DNA from: Glo-17 sp964637835
Lineage (GTDB): Bacteria; Krumholzibacteriota; Krumholzibacteriia; LZORAL124-64-63
Direction of reading: 5' to 3'
Assembly (NCBI GenBank): GCA_964637835.1
Contig: CAZWYF010000011.1
Location: 20,769 to 84,768, forward strand
Length of the DNA stretch: 64,000 bases
In this document: positions 8,596 through 16,800 of the stretch, piece after piece
How positions within the stretch are numbered: the stretch's first letter is position 1
Layout of the letters: every line of letters starts with the position of its first letter
Translations under genes and position numbers: made by a program
Notes under the pieces: generated by a model
Databases searched by the model: none
The model's input: the letters and a program-made list of their open reading frames with translations, nothing else
Told to the model about the DNA's origin: nothing

Positions 8596-10455
8596 TCAGA
8601 TCCTCGCCAGGAGGCGGCAGAGCTCCGGCAGAGGCGGTGGGGCGGGCGGCGGTCCGGCGAGCGAGGCGGCCAGGGCGAGCAGCCCGTCCAGGCGCGCCCG
8701 CGCGGCGGGGATGTGGGCGAGGAAGGCCGCGCGACCCTTGACCTGCCCGAGGAAGGCGTAGGCGCCCAGCGCCTGCATGATCCGTTGCAGGCCCGCCACG
8801 CAGATCATGGCGCGCCAGGCGTCGGCGTCCGGCGCGTCGGCGCCCCGGTCCCGCAGGCGAGCCGGGAAGCCGGCCAGCAAGCGGTCGCGCAGGTCCGCCG
8901 GCAGGTCCACGTAGGGATCCAGCAGCAGCGAGACCACGTCATAGGCCTGCGGGCCCCAGCGCATGCCCTGCACGTCCACCAGCCGGACCACGCCATCCTT
9001 CAACAGGATGTTCTGGGACTGGAAGTCGCGGTGGACCAGGGTCCGCGGCTGGGCCAGCGCTGCGGTGGCCAGCGCCGCGAACTCCGCGTCCAGACCGGCG
9101 CAGTCCTCCGGGTCCAGACCGGCCCAGCCCACCAGGAAGCGGGTGCGGAAGTAGTCGGTCTCCCAGCGCAGGTGCCCACGGTCGAAGCGCCGGTCCCACG
9201 CCAGCGGGCAGCGGGCGCGGGCCTCGGCGCCGAAGGTCTGCAGGTCGGCCAGTCGGGCCAGGACGCGGTCGTAGAGATCGGCGGCGCGCCGCGGCTCGCT
9301 GGCCACCAGCGCCCCCAGGGAGCGGTCGCCCAGGTCCTCCAGCAGGACGGCGTGGCGCGTGGGATCCTGGGCCAGGATGGCCGGGGCGCCCAGGCCGAGG
9401 TCGTAGAGGAAACGGGCGATGGCCAGGTAGCGCGGCAGCTCCGCATCGGCCGCGTCGGTGAGCATGAGCACGGCCCGGCGCGCGCCCTCGCGCAGGCGCA
9501 GGAAGCGGCGGTCGCTGCCGTGGCCGGTGATGGGCTCGGCGATGACCGCCTGGCTGAAGCCCGCGCGGCGGGCGAGGGCGAGGTCGCCGGCCGGCTCCTC
9601 GCTCACCGACCAGCCGTTGCCCACCACGGCGCGCCGCAGGCGCACGCCCGCGGGCACCGTCGCCCCCGGCAGCAGGACCACCTCCGCGAGCTCGGCGCCC
9701 GCCCGGGCGGCCGCGGCCACGGTCGCCGCTCGGCCACTGACGAACCCGGGGCCCAGGAGCCGCCGATGGGCGTCCAGGTACCGCCCGAGGGTGCCCAGAT
9801 CCTCCCAGGCGCCGTCGTGCACCCACCCGCGCACCGCACCGGGTCGCTCCTGCAGCCAGCGACCGAGGACGTCCACCAGGTCCGACGGGCCACGGGGCAG
9901 GCGGTCGAGGATCGCCGCGTCGTAGCAGGCGATCCCCGTGAAGGTGAGCTGGCGATCACCGGAGGCCGCCGGCGTGCCGAGGCGCCCGGCCAGGTCGCGG
10001 ACCGACCCGTCGGAGCCCAGCCGCACGGTGTTGACGGCAGGCCAGTCGGTGAGCGCGAGGGTGGCGGCCGCGCCCCCGTCCTCATGGGCGGCCACCAGCG
10101 CCCCGAGGTCCAGATCGCCGAGCACGTCGCCGTTGTAGACCACGATGAGGTCCGCGCCGGCCAGGTGCTCGCGCGCGCCGGCCAGCGCGCCGGCGGTGCC
10201 CAGGATCCGCGGCTCGAGGCTCAGGCGCAGGCGCGCCCGCTCGCGGTGGGCGGCCAGGTGCGCGGCCACCAGGTGGGCGCGATGGTGGGCATTGACCGCG
10301 ACGGTGGTGGCGCCGGCTCCGAGCAGCGCCGCGATGGCCCGGTCCAGCAGCGGCGTACCCGCCACCGGCAGCAGGGGCTTGGGCAGGTAGTCGGTCACCG
10401 GCCGCAGGCGCACGCCCAGGCCGGCGGCCAGGACCAGGCCACGCAGCTCAGGCAT
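8596..10455 (-). CDS. MurU-AmgK fusion: MurNAc-1-P uridylyltransferase / anomeric sugar kinase
   Basis: A 619-residue two-domain protein. Residues 1 to about 280 are a sugar-1-phosphate nucleotidyltransferase with LAAGLGVRLRP, PKPLLPV and YNGDVLGD, closest in plan to MurU. Residues about 295-619 are an aminoglycoside-phosphotransferase-type kinase with GSDRRFLRL, HRDFQSQN (catalytic Asp477) and VRLVDVQ, closest to AmgK. In Pseudomonas the two are separate proteins that turn MurNAc into MurNAc-1-P and then UDP-MurNAc, by-passing MurQ and de novo synthesis. The start ATG overlaps the end of the NamZ gene by 8 bases, which ties the domains to MurNAc supply. Fusion order is transferase first, kinase second. 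Other sugar substrates remain possible. Confidence 0.85.
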   Translation of the reverse strand: MPELRGLVLAAGLGVRLRPVTDYLPKPLLPVAGTPLLDRAIAALLGAGATTVAVNAHHRAHLVAAHLAAHRERARLRLSLEPRILGTAGALAGAREHLAGADLIVVYNGDVLGDLDLGALVAAHEDGGAAATLALTDWPAVNTVRLGSDGSVRDLAGRLGTPAASGDRQLTFTGIACYDAAILDRLPRGPSDLVDVLGRWLQERPGAVRGWVHDGAWEDLGTLGRYLDAHRRLLGPGFVSGRAATVAAAARAGAELAEVVLLPGATVPAGVRLRRAVVGNGWSVSEEPAGDLALARRAGFSQAVIAEPITGHGSDRRFLRLREGARRAVLMLTDAADAELPRYLAIARFLYDLGLGAPAILAQDPTRHAVLLEDLGDRSLGALVASEPRRAADLYDRVLARLADLQTFGAEARARCPLAWDRRFDRGHLRWETDYFRTRFLVGWAGLDPEDCAGLDAEFAALATAALAQPRTLVHRDFQSQNILLKDGVVRLVDVQGMRWGPQAYDVVSLLLDPYVDLPADLRDRLLAGFPARLRDRGADAPDADAWRAMICVAGLQRIMQALGAYAFLGQVKGRAAFLAHIPAARARLDGLLALAASLAGPPPAPPPLPELCRLLARI

Positions 10456-11623
10456 GCGCACCTCGCAGTTCCGCGGTGGCCGCGGCGAAGGCGTCGGCCT
10501 GCGCCTGCCAGGCCGCGTCCAGGGCGGCGGGGTCGTCCCCGCGCTCCACGGCCCGGCGCAGGTCGGGGCCGCCGGCGAGGATGTCGATGGGCAGCTTCTC
10601 GTGCTCGTACTCGTACGGGGGACGCTTCCAGCCGAAGCACTCCGGCCAGAGACGGCGGATCGCCACCAGCAGCGCCACGTAGGTACGCACCGGCCGGAAG
10701 GCGGCAGGATCGGTGACGTGGACCTGGACCCCGCCACAGAGCCGACCGGCGTGCTTCTGGAAGGTGGGCTGGAAGTGCAGCGGGCGCAGGACGCAGCCGG
10801 GCAGCGCGTGGGCGTCCAGGGCGGCCACCAGGGCGGCCGGATCGATGCCCGGCGCCCCCACGATCTCGAACGGGCGGGTGGTGCCGCGGCCCTCGCTCAG
10901 CGTGGTGCCCTCGAGCAGGCAGCCCCCGGGATAGACCAGGGCCGTCCGTGGGGTGGGCAGGTTGGGCGAGGGCAGCACCCAGGGCAGGCCGGTGGCGCCG
11001 AAGAGCGCGTCGCGACGCCAGCGGGCCACCGGCGTGACGGTGTACTCCACGTCCAGGCCGCGGTGCGCCACCAGCCAGCGGCCCAGCTCGCCGAGGGTCA
11101 GGCCGTGGCGCATGGGCACCGGGGCCAGGCCCACGAAGCTGGCGTACGCCGGGTCGAGCACGTTGCCCTCCACCGCGCCGCCGATGGGGTTGGGCCGGTC
11201 GAGCACGTGCACCGCCACGCCCTGCTCGGCGCAGGCCTCCACGCAGAGCAGGAGGGTCCAGACGAAGGTGTAGTACCGCGCGCCCACGTCCTGCAGGTCC
11301 ACCACCAGGACGTCGAGCTGGTCCAGCATCCGGGGCGTGGGCCTGCGGTGGACACCGTAGAGGGAGAACACGGGCAGGCCGGTCTCGCGATCACGGTACC
11401 CCTCCCACTCGATCATGTTGTCCTGGGTCTCCCCGCGCAGACCGTGCTGCGGGCCGAAAAGGGCGCGCAGGTCCGCCCCGAGGAGCGCGTGCAGCAGCGG
11501 GACCGCGTGCCGCAGGCGGCGGTCCACGCTGGCGGGGTGGGCGAGCAGGCCGCAGCGACGACCCCGCAACGGGCGCGCCTCGCTGGCGACGAGCTGATCG
11601 AGTCCGGTCTGCACCGTGGTCAT
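10448..11623 (-). CDS. namZ: Exo-beta-N-acetylmuramidase NamZ-type (DUF1343)
   Basis: A 391-residue DUF1343 protein. ATG 11623 is preferred over the TTG two codons earlier because AGGGAGG sits 6 bases before it. Family marks are present: GLLAHPASVD, FGPQHGLRGE, SLYG, DLQDVGARYYTF, LDRPNPIGG and PSPNLPT. NamZ (studied in Bacillus subtilis) removes MurNAc from the non-reducing end of glycan strands or of MurNAc-GlcNAc. I see no signal peptide, so the enzyme appears cytoplasmic, as would suit imported muropeptide sugars. It is directly followed by the MurU-AmgK fusion with an 8-base overlap. Confidence 0.9.
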   Translation of the reverse strand: MTTVQTGLDQLVASEARPLRGRRCGLLAHPASVDRRLRHAVPLLHALLGADLRALFGPQHGLRGETQDNMIEWEGYRDRETGLPVFSLYGVHRRPTPRMLDQLDVLVVDLQDVGARYYTFVWTLLLCVEACAEQGVAVHVLDRPNPIGGAVEGNVLDPAYASFVGLAPVPMRHGLTLGELGRWLVAHRGLDVEYTVTPVARWRRDALFGATGLPWVLPSPNLPTPRTALVYPGGCLLEGTTLSEGRGTTRPFEIVGAPGIDPAALVAALDAHALPGCVLRPLHFQPTFQKHAGRLCGGVQVHVTDPAAFRPVRTYVALLVAIRRLWPECFGWKRPPYEYEHEKLPIDILAGGPDLRRAVERGDDPAALDAAWQAQADAFAAATAELRGAHA

Positions 11624-11644
11624 CGGCAACCTCCCTGGCGCGGC

Positions 11645-11673
11645 AGTCTAAGCCAGCCGCGCCCGCCGGCCAA
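11645..11673 (-). promoter_or_regulatory. sigma-70-type promoter of the namZ / MurU-AmgK unit
   Basis: On the minus strand TTGGCC (11673-11668), a 17-base spacer and TAGACT (11650-11645). The transcript would start near 11638, leaving a 15-base leader that is mostly ribosome binding site. Confidence 0.5.
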
Positions 11674-11744
11674 GGGTCGGCTCGCGCCCCGGCGGGACCT
11701 GCAGCGACGCGTGCAGACCAGCCCGCGTCCGGGGCGGCCGGTGC

Positions 11745-12893
11745 TCAACCGCGCGCCAGCTCCTCGATGGCCACGGCCTGGTTCTCCCACGAGTAGCGCT
11801 GCTTGGCCCGGGCCACGGCGCGACTCATGGCCGGCCCCCGCTGCTCGTCGAAGAAGCGGATGCAGGCGTGGGCCAGGGCCCCGGGGTCGGCCGGGGGGAC
11901 CAGGAAGCCGGTCTCGCCGTCATGGACCACCTCGGGCAGGCCGCCCACGCGCGTGGTGACCACGGGGCGATCGTAGTTCCAGGCGATCTGGACGATGCCG
12001 CTCTGGGTGGCCGACTCGTACGGCAGCACCACCAGGTCGGCGGCCACGAACCAGGGCTCCACCTCCTCGTCCGCCACGTAGTGGGGATGGAAGCGGATCA
12101 CGTCGGCGGCGCCCGAGGCGGCGATGCGCTGCTCGTAGGGGCGGCGGTCGCCGTAGACGTCGCCCACCACGAGGATGCGCACGCCGTCCGGCCCGAAATG
12201 ATCACGCAACGTGGCGGCGGCGTCGATGAGGTGGATCAGCCCCTTGTACGGCTTGATGAAACCGAAGAAGAGCAGCACCCGCGCTCGCTCGGGCAGGTCC
12301 AGCTGGCGGCGCGCCTCGGCCACCGCCGGCCGCGGTCGGTCCGGGGCGCTGTAGTCATAGACCGGATGCGGGGCCAGGCGGATGACGTGGTCCTCGACGC
12401 CGGGCAGCAGGTCCTGCAGATCGCGGCGCACCTGCCCGCTCTGGACCAGGAAGGCGTGGCCCTGGGCCAGCGCCAGGCGCGTGAGCTGGCGCCCGAGGGG
12501 ATAGCGCTCGTGGGGCACCACGTTGTCCAGCACCCAGACCACGCGGGTCCGCGCGCGCACCTGCCGCATCACCGCCCAGAAGCCGGGAGCGAAGAAGGGG
12601 ATCCACCAGCGCGCCACCACCGCGTCGGGCCGGTGCGCCAGCAGGTCGCGTGCGGCCTGCCCCCAGGTCCACGGTTCCCAGGGCACGAACACGGGCCGGC
12701 TCGGGCACTGCAGCCACGGCGCGGTGGGGCCCTCCTGGGCACTGCCGGGAAAGATCAGGCCGGGATACTGGCGCCGGAAGCTGGTCCAGTGCAACGCGTG
12801 GCCCCGGGCGGCCAGGGTGCGGTAGAGATTGGCCTGCGCCGCCACGATCCCCCCTCGCAGGGGAGGCGCCGGCCCGAAGAACGCCAGTCGCAT
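11745..12893 (-). CDS. GT4-family glycosyltransferase
   Basis: A 382-residue GT-B enzyme starting at ATG 12893 (AAGGA upstream). The N-terminal domain opens with MRLAFFGPAPPLRGGI, the acceptor-side Gly-rich loop. The C-terminal half has LFFGFIKPYKGL, ILVVGDVYG, VLPYESATQSGIVQIAW and GGLPEVVHDGETG, the usual donor-binding motifs of GT4 with the EX7E-like segment (E in YES and the following region). It probably adds a sugar from a nucleotide-sugar donor to a lipid or polysaccharide at the cytoplasmic side of the membrane. It stands alone here, with no other glycan assembly gene next to it, so the product cannot be named. Confidence 0.9.
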   Translation of the reverse strand: MRLAFFGPAPPLRGGIVAAQANLYRTLAARGHALHWTSFRRQYPGLIFPGSAQEGPTAPWLQCPSRPVFVPWEPWTWGQAARDLLAHRPDAVVARWWIPFFAPGFWAVMRQVRARTRVVWVLDNVVPHERYPLGRQLTRLALAQGHAFLVQSGQVRRDLQDLLPGVEDHVIRLAPHPVYDYSAPDRPRPAVAEARRQLDLPERARVLLFFGFIKPYKGLIHLIDAAATLRDHFGPDGVRILVVGDVYGDRRPYEQRIAASGAADVIRFHPHYVADEEVEPWFVAADLVVLPYESATQSGIVQIAWNYDRPVVTTRVGGLPEVVHDGETGFLVPPADPGALAHACIRFFDEQRGPAMSRAVARAKQRYSWENQAVAIEELARG

Positions 12894-12936
12894 GGTCCGG
12901 ATCCTTCCCGCGACGCCGTCATCGCGCCGCCCGGCG

Positions 12937-12965
12937 AAGGTACGGCATGGGCCGTGGCGCGCCAA
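12937..12965 (-). promoter_or_regulatory. possible promoter of the glycosyltransferase gene
   Basis: On the minus strand TTGGCG (12965-12960), 17 bases, TACCTT (12942-12937). It is back to back with the plus-strand promoter at 12991-13019. Confidence 0.35.
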
Positions 12966-12990
12966 GCCCGGCCATGCGCGCACGCCAGGG

Positions 12991-13019
12991 GTGACACGGC
13001 GGCGGCGATCCCGTAGAGT
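12991..13019 (+). promoter_or_regulatory. sigma-70-type promoter of the 474-residue lipoprotein gene
   Basis: GTGACA (12991-12996), a 17-base spacer and TAGAGT (13014-13019). The transcript would start near 13026, 28 bases before the ATG at 13054. Confidence 0.55.
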
Positions 13020-13053
13020 TGATGGCAGGGGAGAGTGCTGGAGGGATACGCTG

Positions 13054-14478
13054 ATGATCGTTCACCATCCGCCGCGCACCGCTGTTCGACCGCGCCGGCC
13101 AGGCGGCGCGGCGCTGGTGCTGCCCATCCTGGTGGCCGCCGCCTGGCTCGCCGGCTGCGGCGGTCCGCCCCCCGTCCTGGACGATCCGCTGCTCGGCGAT
13201 GGCGACCTCTACGTGGACTGGGATCGCGCCGACTGGCGGGTGGATCGCTACCTGCTGCTCAGCGCCAAGGAATACGCCCGCACCCGGAACCTGGGCCCCC
13301 GCGAACCGGCGCGGGAATACCGTCGCGCCCTGACCCACGACGCCACCTGGGACTCGGTTCCGCTGGTGACCTTCATGGCCCTGGAGACCGGCGAGCAGGC
13401 CGAGCGCCGTCGTCTTTCCCGCAAGCGTCTGAAGGCCGCGCGTCGCATCCTGCTGACCACGGTCAACCACTACTGGAACGACGCCTCCCGCGGCCACCTG
13501 CCCAACCTCAACGCGTTCGACAACGCCCCCAAGCCCCCCGGGGTGGAGACGGCGGTCACGTCGGCGCTCCGGCACCTGGCGACGGCCGTGGGCCTGGACC
13601 CCACCAACGCCGCAGCCTGGCGGGACCTGGCCTACTTCTGTGGCGCCGTGGGCGACCGGCAGCGCCAGCACCGCGCCCTGACCGCCACGCTGGCCGCCCT
13701 GGACCTGGCCGGCCCGCGCGGACCCGGGGGCGATGTCGACCGCCTGCGCCGCGACTCGCTGCTCGACCTCGCCTGGCTGGCCCGGGACATGGGGCAGCCT
13801 CGGCTGGCCCTGGCCTATCTGGACCACGTGGCGCCGTGGCTGGACACCCCGGGCGCCGAGCGGGCCGAGCGCCGCTTCGAGGCCGACCTGCTGCGCGGGC
13901 TCGCCCTGGCCGACGCCGGCGAGTGGCTCGCCGCCGTGCAGCAGGCCCGGGAACTGCCCCGGATCGACGTGGTGAGCCGGTCGCTCCGCGGCGGCGTGCG
14001 GGAGGATCTGCGGTGGCAGCTGGACGCGCCCCTCTTCGACGCCCTCGGGCACGACCGCACCGCCTGGCCCCGCCAGCGATCGGACTTCGGCCGCCGCTGG
14101 GTCAAGGCCATGGCCGGCGCCCCGTCCGGCGACGTGGACCACACCCTCTGGCTGCTGGGCGCGCCGCCCACCCACCTCGAGTTCCCGCCCCGCCTGGCCT
14201 GGCGCTTCTGGCAGGACCAGGGCCGCCTGTACACCCGGGCCGGCGAGATGGCCGAGGCCCGCAACTGCTTCGAGTGGGCGGCCCTCTACCGGCCGTACAT
14301 GGCCTTCTTCCCCCTGACCGGATCGGATTCCGGCGTCCGGCGCCTGAGCACGCCGGGCGCCGTCCAGCGGTACTTCACCGGCTACGGGATGTTCTTCCTC
14401 TGCGGTGATCGCGGGGCCTTCGACCGTGATGTGGAGATCGCCGCCGCAGGGCGCGGCCGCGAGCGTCGCCACAACTGA
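13054..14478 (+). CDS. Lipoprotein of unknown function with TPR-like helices
   Basis: A 474-residue protein. ATG 13054 has GGAGGG about 8 bases upstream and follows a good promoter. The signal peptide ends in VAAAWLAGCGG, so it is a lipoprotein. The mature part is helical with pieces resembling tetratricopeptide repeats (AVGLDPTNAAAWRDLAYFCG; RLYTRAGEMAEARNCFEWAA) and many Trp, Arg and Asp residues. I do not recognise a named family. It begins a run of three exported proteins of unknown function (13054-16613), on alternating strands. Confidence 0.75.
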   Translation: MIVHHPPRTAVRPRRPGGAALVLPILVAAAWLAGCGGPPPVLDDPLLGDGDLYVDWDRADWRVDRYLLLSAKEYARTRNLGPREPAREYRRALTHDATWDSVPLVTFMALETGEQAERRRLSRKRLKAARRILLTTVNHYWNDASRGHLPNLNAFDNAPKPPGVETAVTSALRHLATAVGLDPTNAAAWRDLAYFCGAVGDRQRQHRALTATLAALDLAGPRGPGGDVDRLRRDSLLDLAWLARDMGQPRLALAYLDHVAPWLDTPGAERAERRFEADLLRGLALADAGEWLAAVQQARELPRIDVVSRSLRGGVREDLRWQLDAPLFDALGHDRTAWPRQRSDFGRRWVKAMAGAPSGDVDHTLWLLGAPPTHLEFPPRLAWRFWQDQGRLYTRAGEMAEARNCFEWAALYRPYMAFFPLTGSDSGVRRLSTPGAVQRYFTGYGMFFLCGDRGAFDRDVEIAAAGRGRERRHN

Positions 14479-14496
14479 GCCGCGCCGGACGGGCCG

Positions 14497-15381
14497 TCAG
14501 CGGGGCGCGTCGCCCTCGCCCCGCGGCGGCCATTCCTCGAGCACTCGCCGCAGACGCACCACCTGTTCCGGGGGCAATCCCAGCGCCTCGGCCGCCGCCG
14601 CGGACTCCCGCGCCTGGACGGGATTTCCCAGCTGCAGATGCACCCTGACCAGGTCGGCGTAGACCTGCGCGATGGACGCGGCGGGAGCCGGCTGCCGCCG
14701 CGCGACGCCGAGGGAGTCCAGCGCCGCGAACGCCTGCTCGCGCTCCAGCAGCCCGGCCGCCGCGGTGCGCAGACGCTGCACGCGTGCTGCCGCCGCCACC
14801 GTGTCCGCCGGTGCGGCCACCGGCACCGATGCCAGCCTCGACCCCAGCTCGCCGGCCGAGACCGCCCGCAGCAGGGTGGTCGCCACGGCGTCGTCGGGAT
14901 CCTCGCGCAGGGCGGCGAGCAGATGCTCTCGCGCCGCCTCGGCGTCGCCGGCCGCCAGGTCCTCCAGGGCCCGGTTGACGGCGTGGGAGTAGGCCCGCCG
15001 GTACGCGTCGGGCGGCGGGCCCCAGATCGAGACGGTGAAGGCCCCGCCCCGGCGGCCGGCGGTGAGCACCGCGGAGAGGCTCTCGCCCGTTCCCCACGGG
15101 ACCTCCACCTGGTGACGGGTCTCGTCCCGCTGGTCGTACAGCAGGTCGCCGCCGCGGTCGCGGCGCACGTTCAGATGTGCCGGCCGGCCGTCCCCCTCCA
15201 CCAGCAAGAACCAGCGGCGGACGGGGATCTCCTGGAACGTCACCGGGAACTGGACCGACTCGCCCGGATCCAGCAGGTAGGTCTGCCGGCCCCAGGACTC
15301 CAGTCCGGGCGGCGGGTACTGGGCGACGGCGGCGCCTGCGAGCAGCAGCACCGCCAGGCCGAGGTGGACACGACCACGCAT
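14497..15381 (-). CDS. Secreted protein with TPR-like C-terminal half
   Basis: A 294-residue protein with a cleavable signal peptide (LAVLLLAGAAVA, then Q). Residues about 25-125 look like a beta-rich domain (FPVTFQEIPVRRWFLLVEGDG; GGAFTVSIWGPP), perhaps of the kind seen in pre-peptidase C-terminal domains. Residues about 130-290 are Ala/Leu/Arg helices that resemble tetratricopeptide repeats (DLAAGDAEAAREHLLAALRE; LQLGNPVQARESAAAAEALG). It is convergent with the lipoprotein gene upstream (18 bases between stops) and divergent from the anchored protein at 15480. No function can be given. Confidence 0.7.
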   Translation of the reverse strand: MRGRVHLGLAVLLLAGAAVAQYPPPGLESWGRQTYLLDPGESVQFPVTFQEIPVRRWFLLVEGDGRPAHLNVRRDRGGDLLYDQRDETRHQVEVPWGTGESLSAVLTAGRRGGAFTVSIWGPPPDAYRRAYSHAVNRALEDLAAGDAEAAREHLLAALREDPDDAVATTLLRAVSAGELGSRLASVPVAAPADTVAAAARVQRLRTAAAGLLEREQAFAALDSLGVARRQPAPAASIAQVYADLVRVHLQLGNPVQARESAAAAEALGLPPEQVVRLRRVLEEWPPRGEGDAPR

Positions 15382-15479
15382 GGCGTCGATACTCCGGGTT
15401 GAAGGACCGAGGTTCCGTCCCCCACGTTACCCCCGGAAGCGGCCATCCGACAACCGCCTCCGCTCGCAGGAGCCCGATC

Positions 15480-16613
15480 ATGAGCCTCCCGTTCTCCTCC
15501 ACTGCTGCGGTCCGCGGCCCGGCCCGGCCCCTCGTCCGGATCCTCGCCCGGATCCTCGCCCGCCCCTCGACGCGCGATCGTCGCAGGCGGCCGCATGCGG
15601 GTCGACCGGCGTGGTGGGCACCGGTCCTGCTGCTCACCCCCGCCCTGACGGCCGGGGCCCAGGACGTGGTCCTCGAACGTCAGCCCGCCGACATCGTGGT
15701 CCAGGTGATCCTCGGCGCCGAGGGCCGGCCGACCACCGCCGACCGGGTGCTCGTCCGCGAGGAGGGCCCGGCGACCACCGACCTGGCCGAGGCCACCGAC
15801 GTGGCTGGCGAGGTGGTCTTTCGCGACCAGGAGGTCTTCGGCTTCCGGCCCTACCTGATCAGCGCCTGGGTCGACGGCGTGGATTACCATCGGCGGGAGC
15901 GCGGCGAGGTCTTCCTCGCCGGCGAGCCGGTGGTGGTGCGGGCGTTCCCGGTGTCGGACTCCCGGGAGGGGCTCCGGCTGTCGGGCATGAACCTGGTGGT
16001 CCGGCAGCAGGCCGGGGGATTCGCCCTGGAGTACATCTGCCACCTGCAGGCGGCCAGCCCGCCACGGCACACCGTGGCCGCGGACGCCCTGCCGCTACGC
16101 CTGGCGCTGCCGCCGGAACTCACCCGGCGGGAGGTGGAGATCGAGCAGGGCCCGGACCCCCGCACCGCCGGGTTGCGCCCCGCCGGAGGCGGCCTCGAGG
16201 GCGTGGCCGCGCCGCTGAAGCCGGGGGCGGCGCGGATCACCATCCGCGGGTTCCTGCCCGAGGAGCAGACCACCCGCCTGCCCGTCCGCTTCGACCTGCC
16301 GGTGGAGGAATGGAGCCTGCTGGCCTGGCCCGCCACGCTGCGGGTCGGCGGCGCCGATCTCGAGCGCGACCAGGAGGTGGGCAACCCCCAGTTCGCCCGC
16401 TGGCGCGGCCCGTCCCTGGCGGCCGGCCAGGAGGTGATGGTGACCATCGGCGCCACCGAGGAGGTGAGCGCCGCTCCCGTCTTCGGCGAGCCCACCGCTC
16501 CGGACCAGGCACCGCCGGCGCCCGCGGCGCCCGAGCGGCGCTTCCCCTGGCTGACGGTCATCGCGGCGGCGATGCTGCTGGGGGCCTACGTGGTCTGGCG
16601 CCGTCGGCGCTGA
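15480..16613 (+). CDS. Exported protein with a C-terminal membrane anchor
   Basis: A 377-residue protein. ATG 15480 has AGGAG seven bases upstream. A basic N-terminal tail, which carries two exact tandem copies of a 12-base unit (giving the repeat RILARILAR), leads to a hydrophobic segment ending in ALTAGA. The long beta-rich region (about 60-330) follows, then a Pro/Ala-rich linker and one membrane segment (WLTVIAAAMLLGAYVVW) before a basic tail, so the protein is probably anchored with its bulk outside the cytoplasm. I do not recognise the family. Confidence 0.7.
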   Translation: MSLPFSSTAAVRGPARPLVRILARILARPSTRDRRRRPHAGRPAWWAPVLLLTPALTAGAQDVVLERQPADIVVQVILGAEGRPTTADRVLVREEGPATTDLAEATDVAGEVVFRDQEVFGFRPYLISAWVDGVDYHRRERGEVFLAGEPVVVRAFPVSDSREGLRLSGMNLVVRQQAGGFALEYICHLQAASPPRHTVAADALPLRLALPPELTRREVEIEQGPDPRTAGLRPAGGGLEGVAAPLKPGAARITIRGFLPEEQTTRLPVRFDLPVEEWSLLAWPATLRVGGADLERDQEVGNPQFARWRGPSLAAGQEVMVTIGATEEVSAAPVFGEPTAPDQAPPAPAAPERRFPWLTVIAAAMLLGAYVVWRRRR

Positions 16614-16701
16614 CCCCGCCGGCCGGCATCCCGCCCCCAGCTGCGCGCCCCCACCACCCCGCGCGACCTTATTTCCGGTGTCAATGGCGATGTTTATGGT
16701 C

Positions 16702-16707
16702 TATAAT
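16702..16707 (+). promoter_or_regulatory. consensus -10 box upstream of the multidomain protease
   Basis: A perfect TATAAT lies in a short AT-richer patch (16671-16715) inside otherwise very GC-rich DNA. No matching -35 box is visible at 16-18 bases. Transcription would start near 16714, leaving a leader of about 87 bases before the ATG at 16801. Confidence 0.4.
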
Positions 16708-16800
16708 GTGCGGATCACCATCGAGCAAATCGCCGCTGGACTGGTCCTCCTCGCCCCCACGTCCCGCCGGCTCCGCCCCAGACCACTTCCGAGGAGTCCC

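Noticed and set aside
12829..13053. Upstream start of the 474-residue lipoprotein within the glycosyltransferase gene
   Set aside because: The extension overlaps the divergent gene and its promoter region; ATG 13054 has GGAGGG, a promoter and a signal peptide directly after it.
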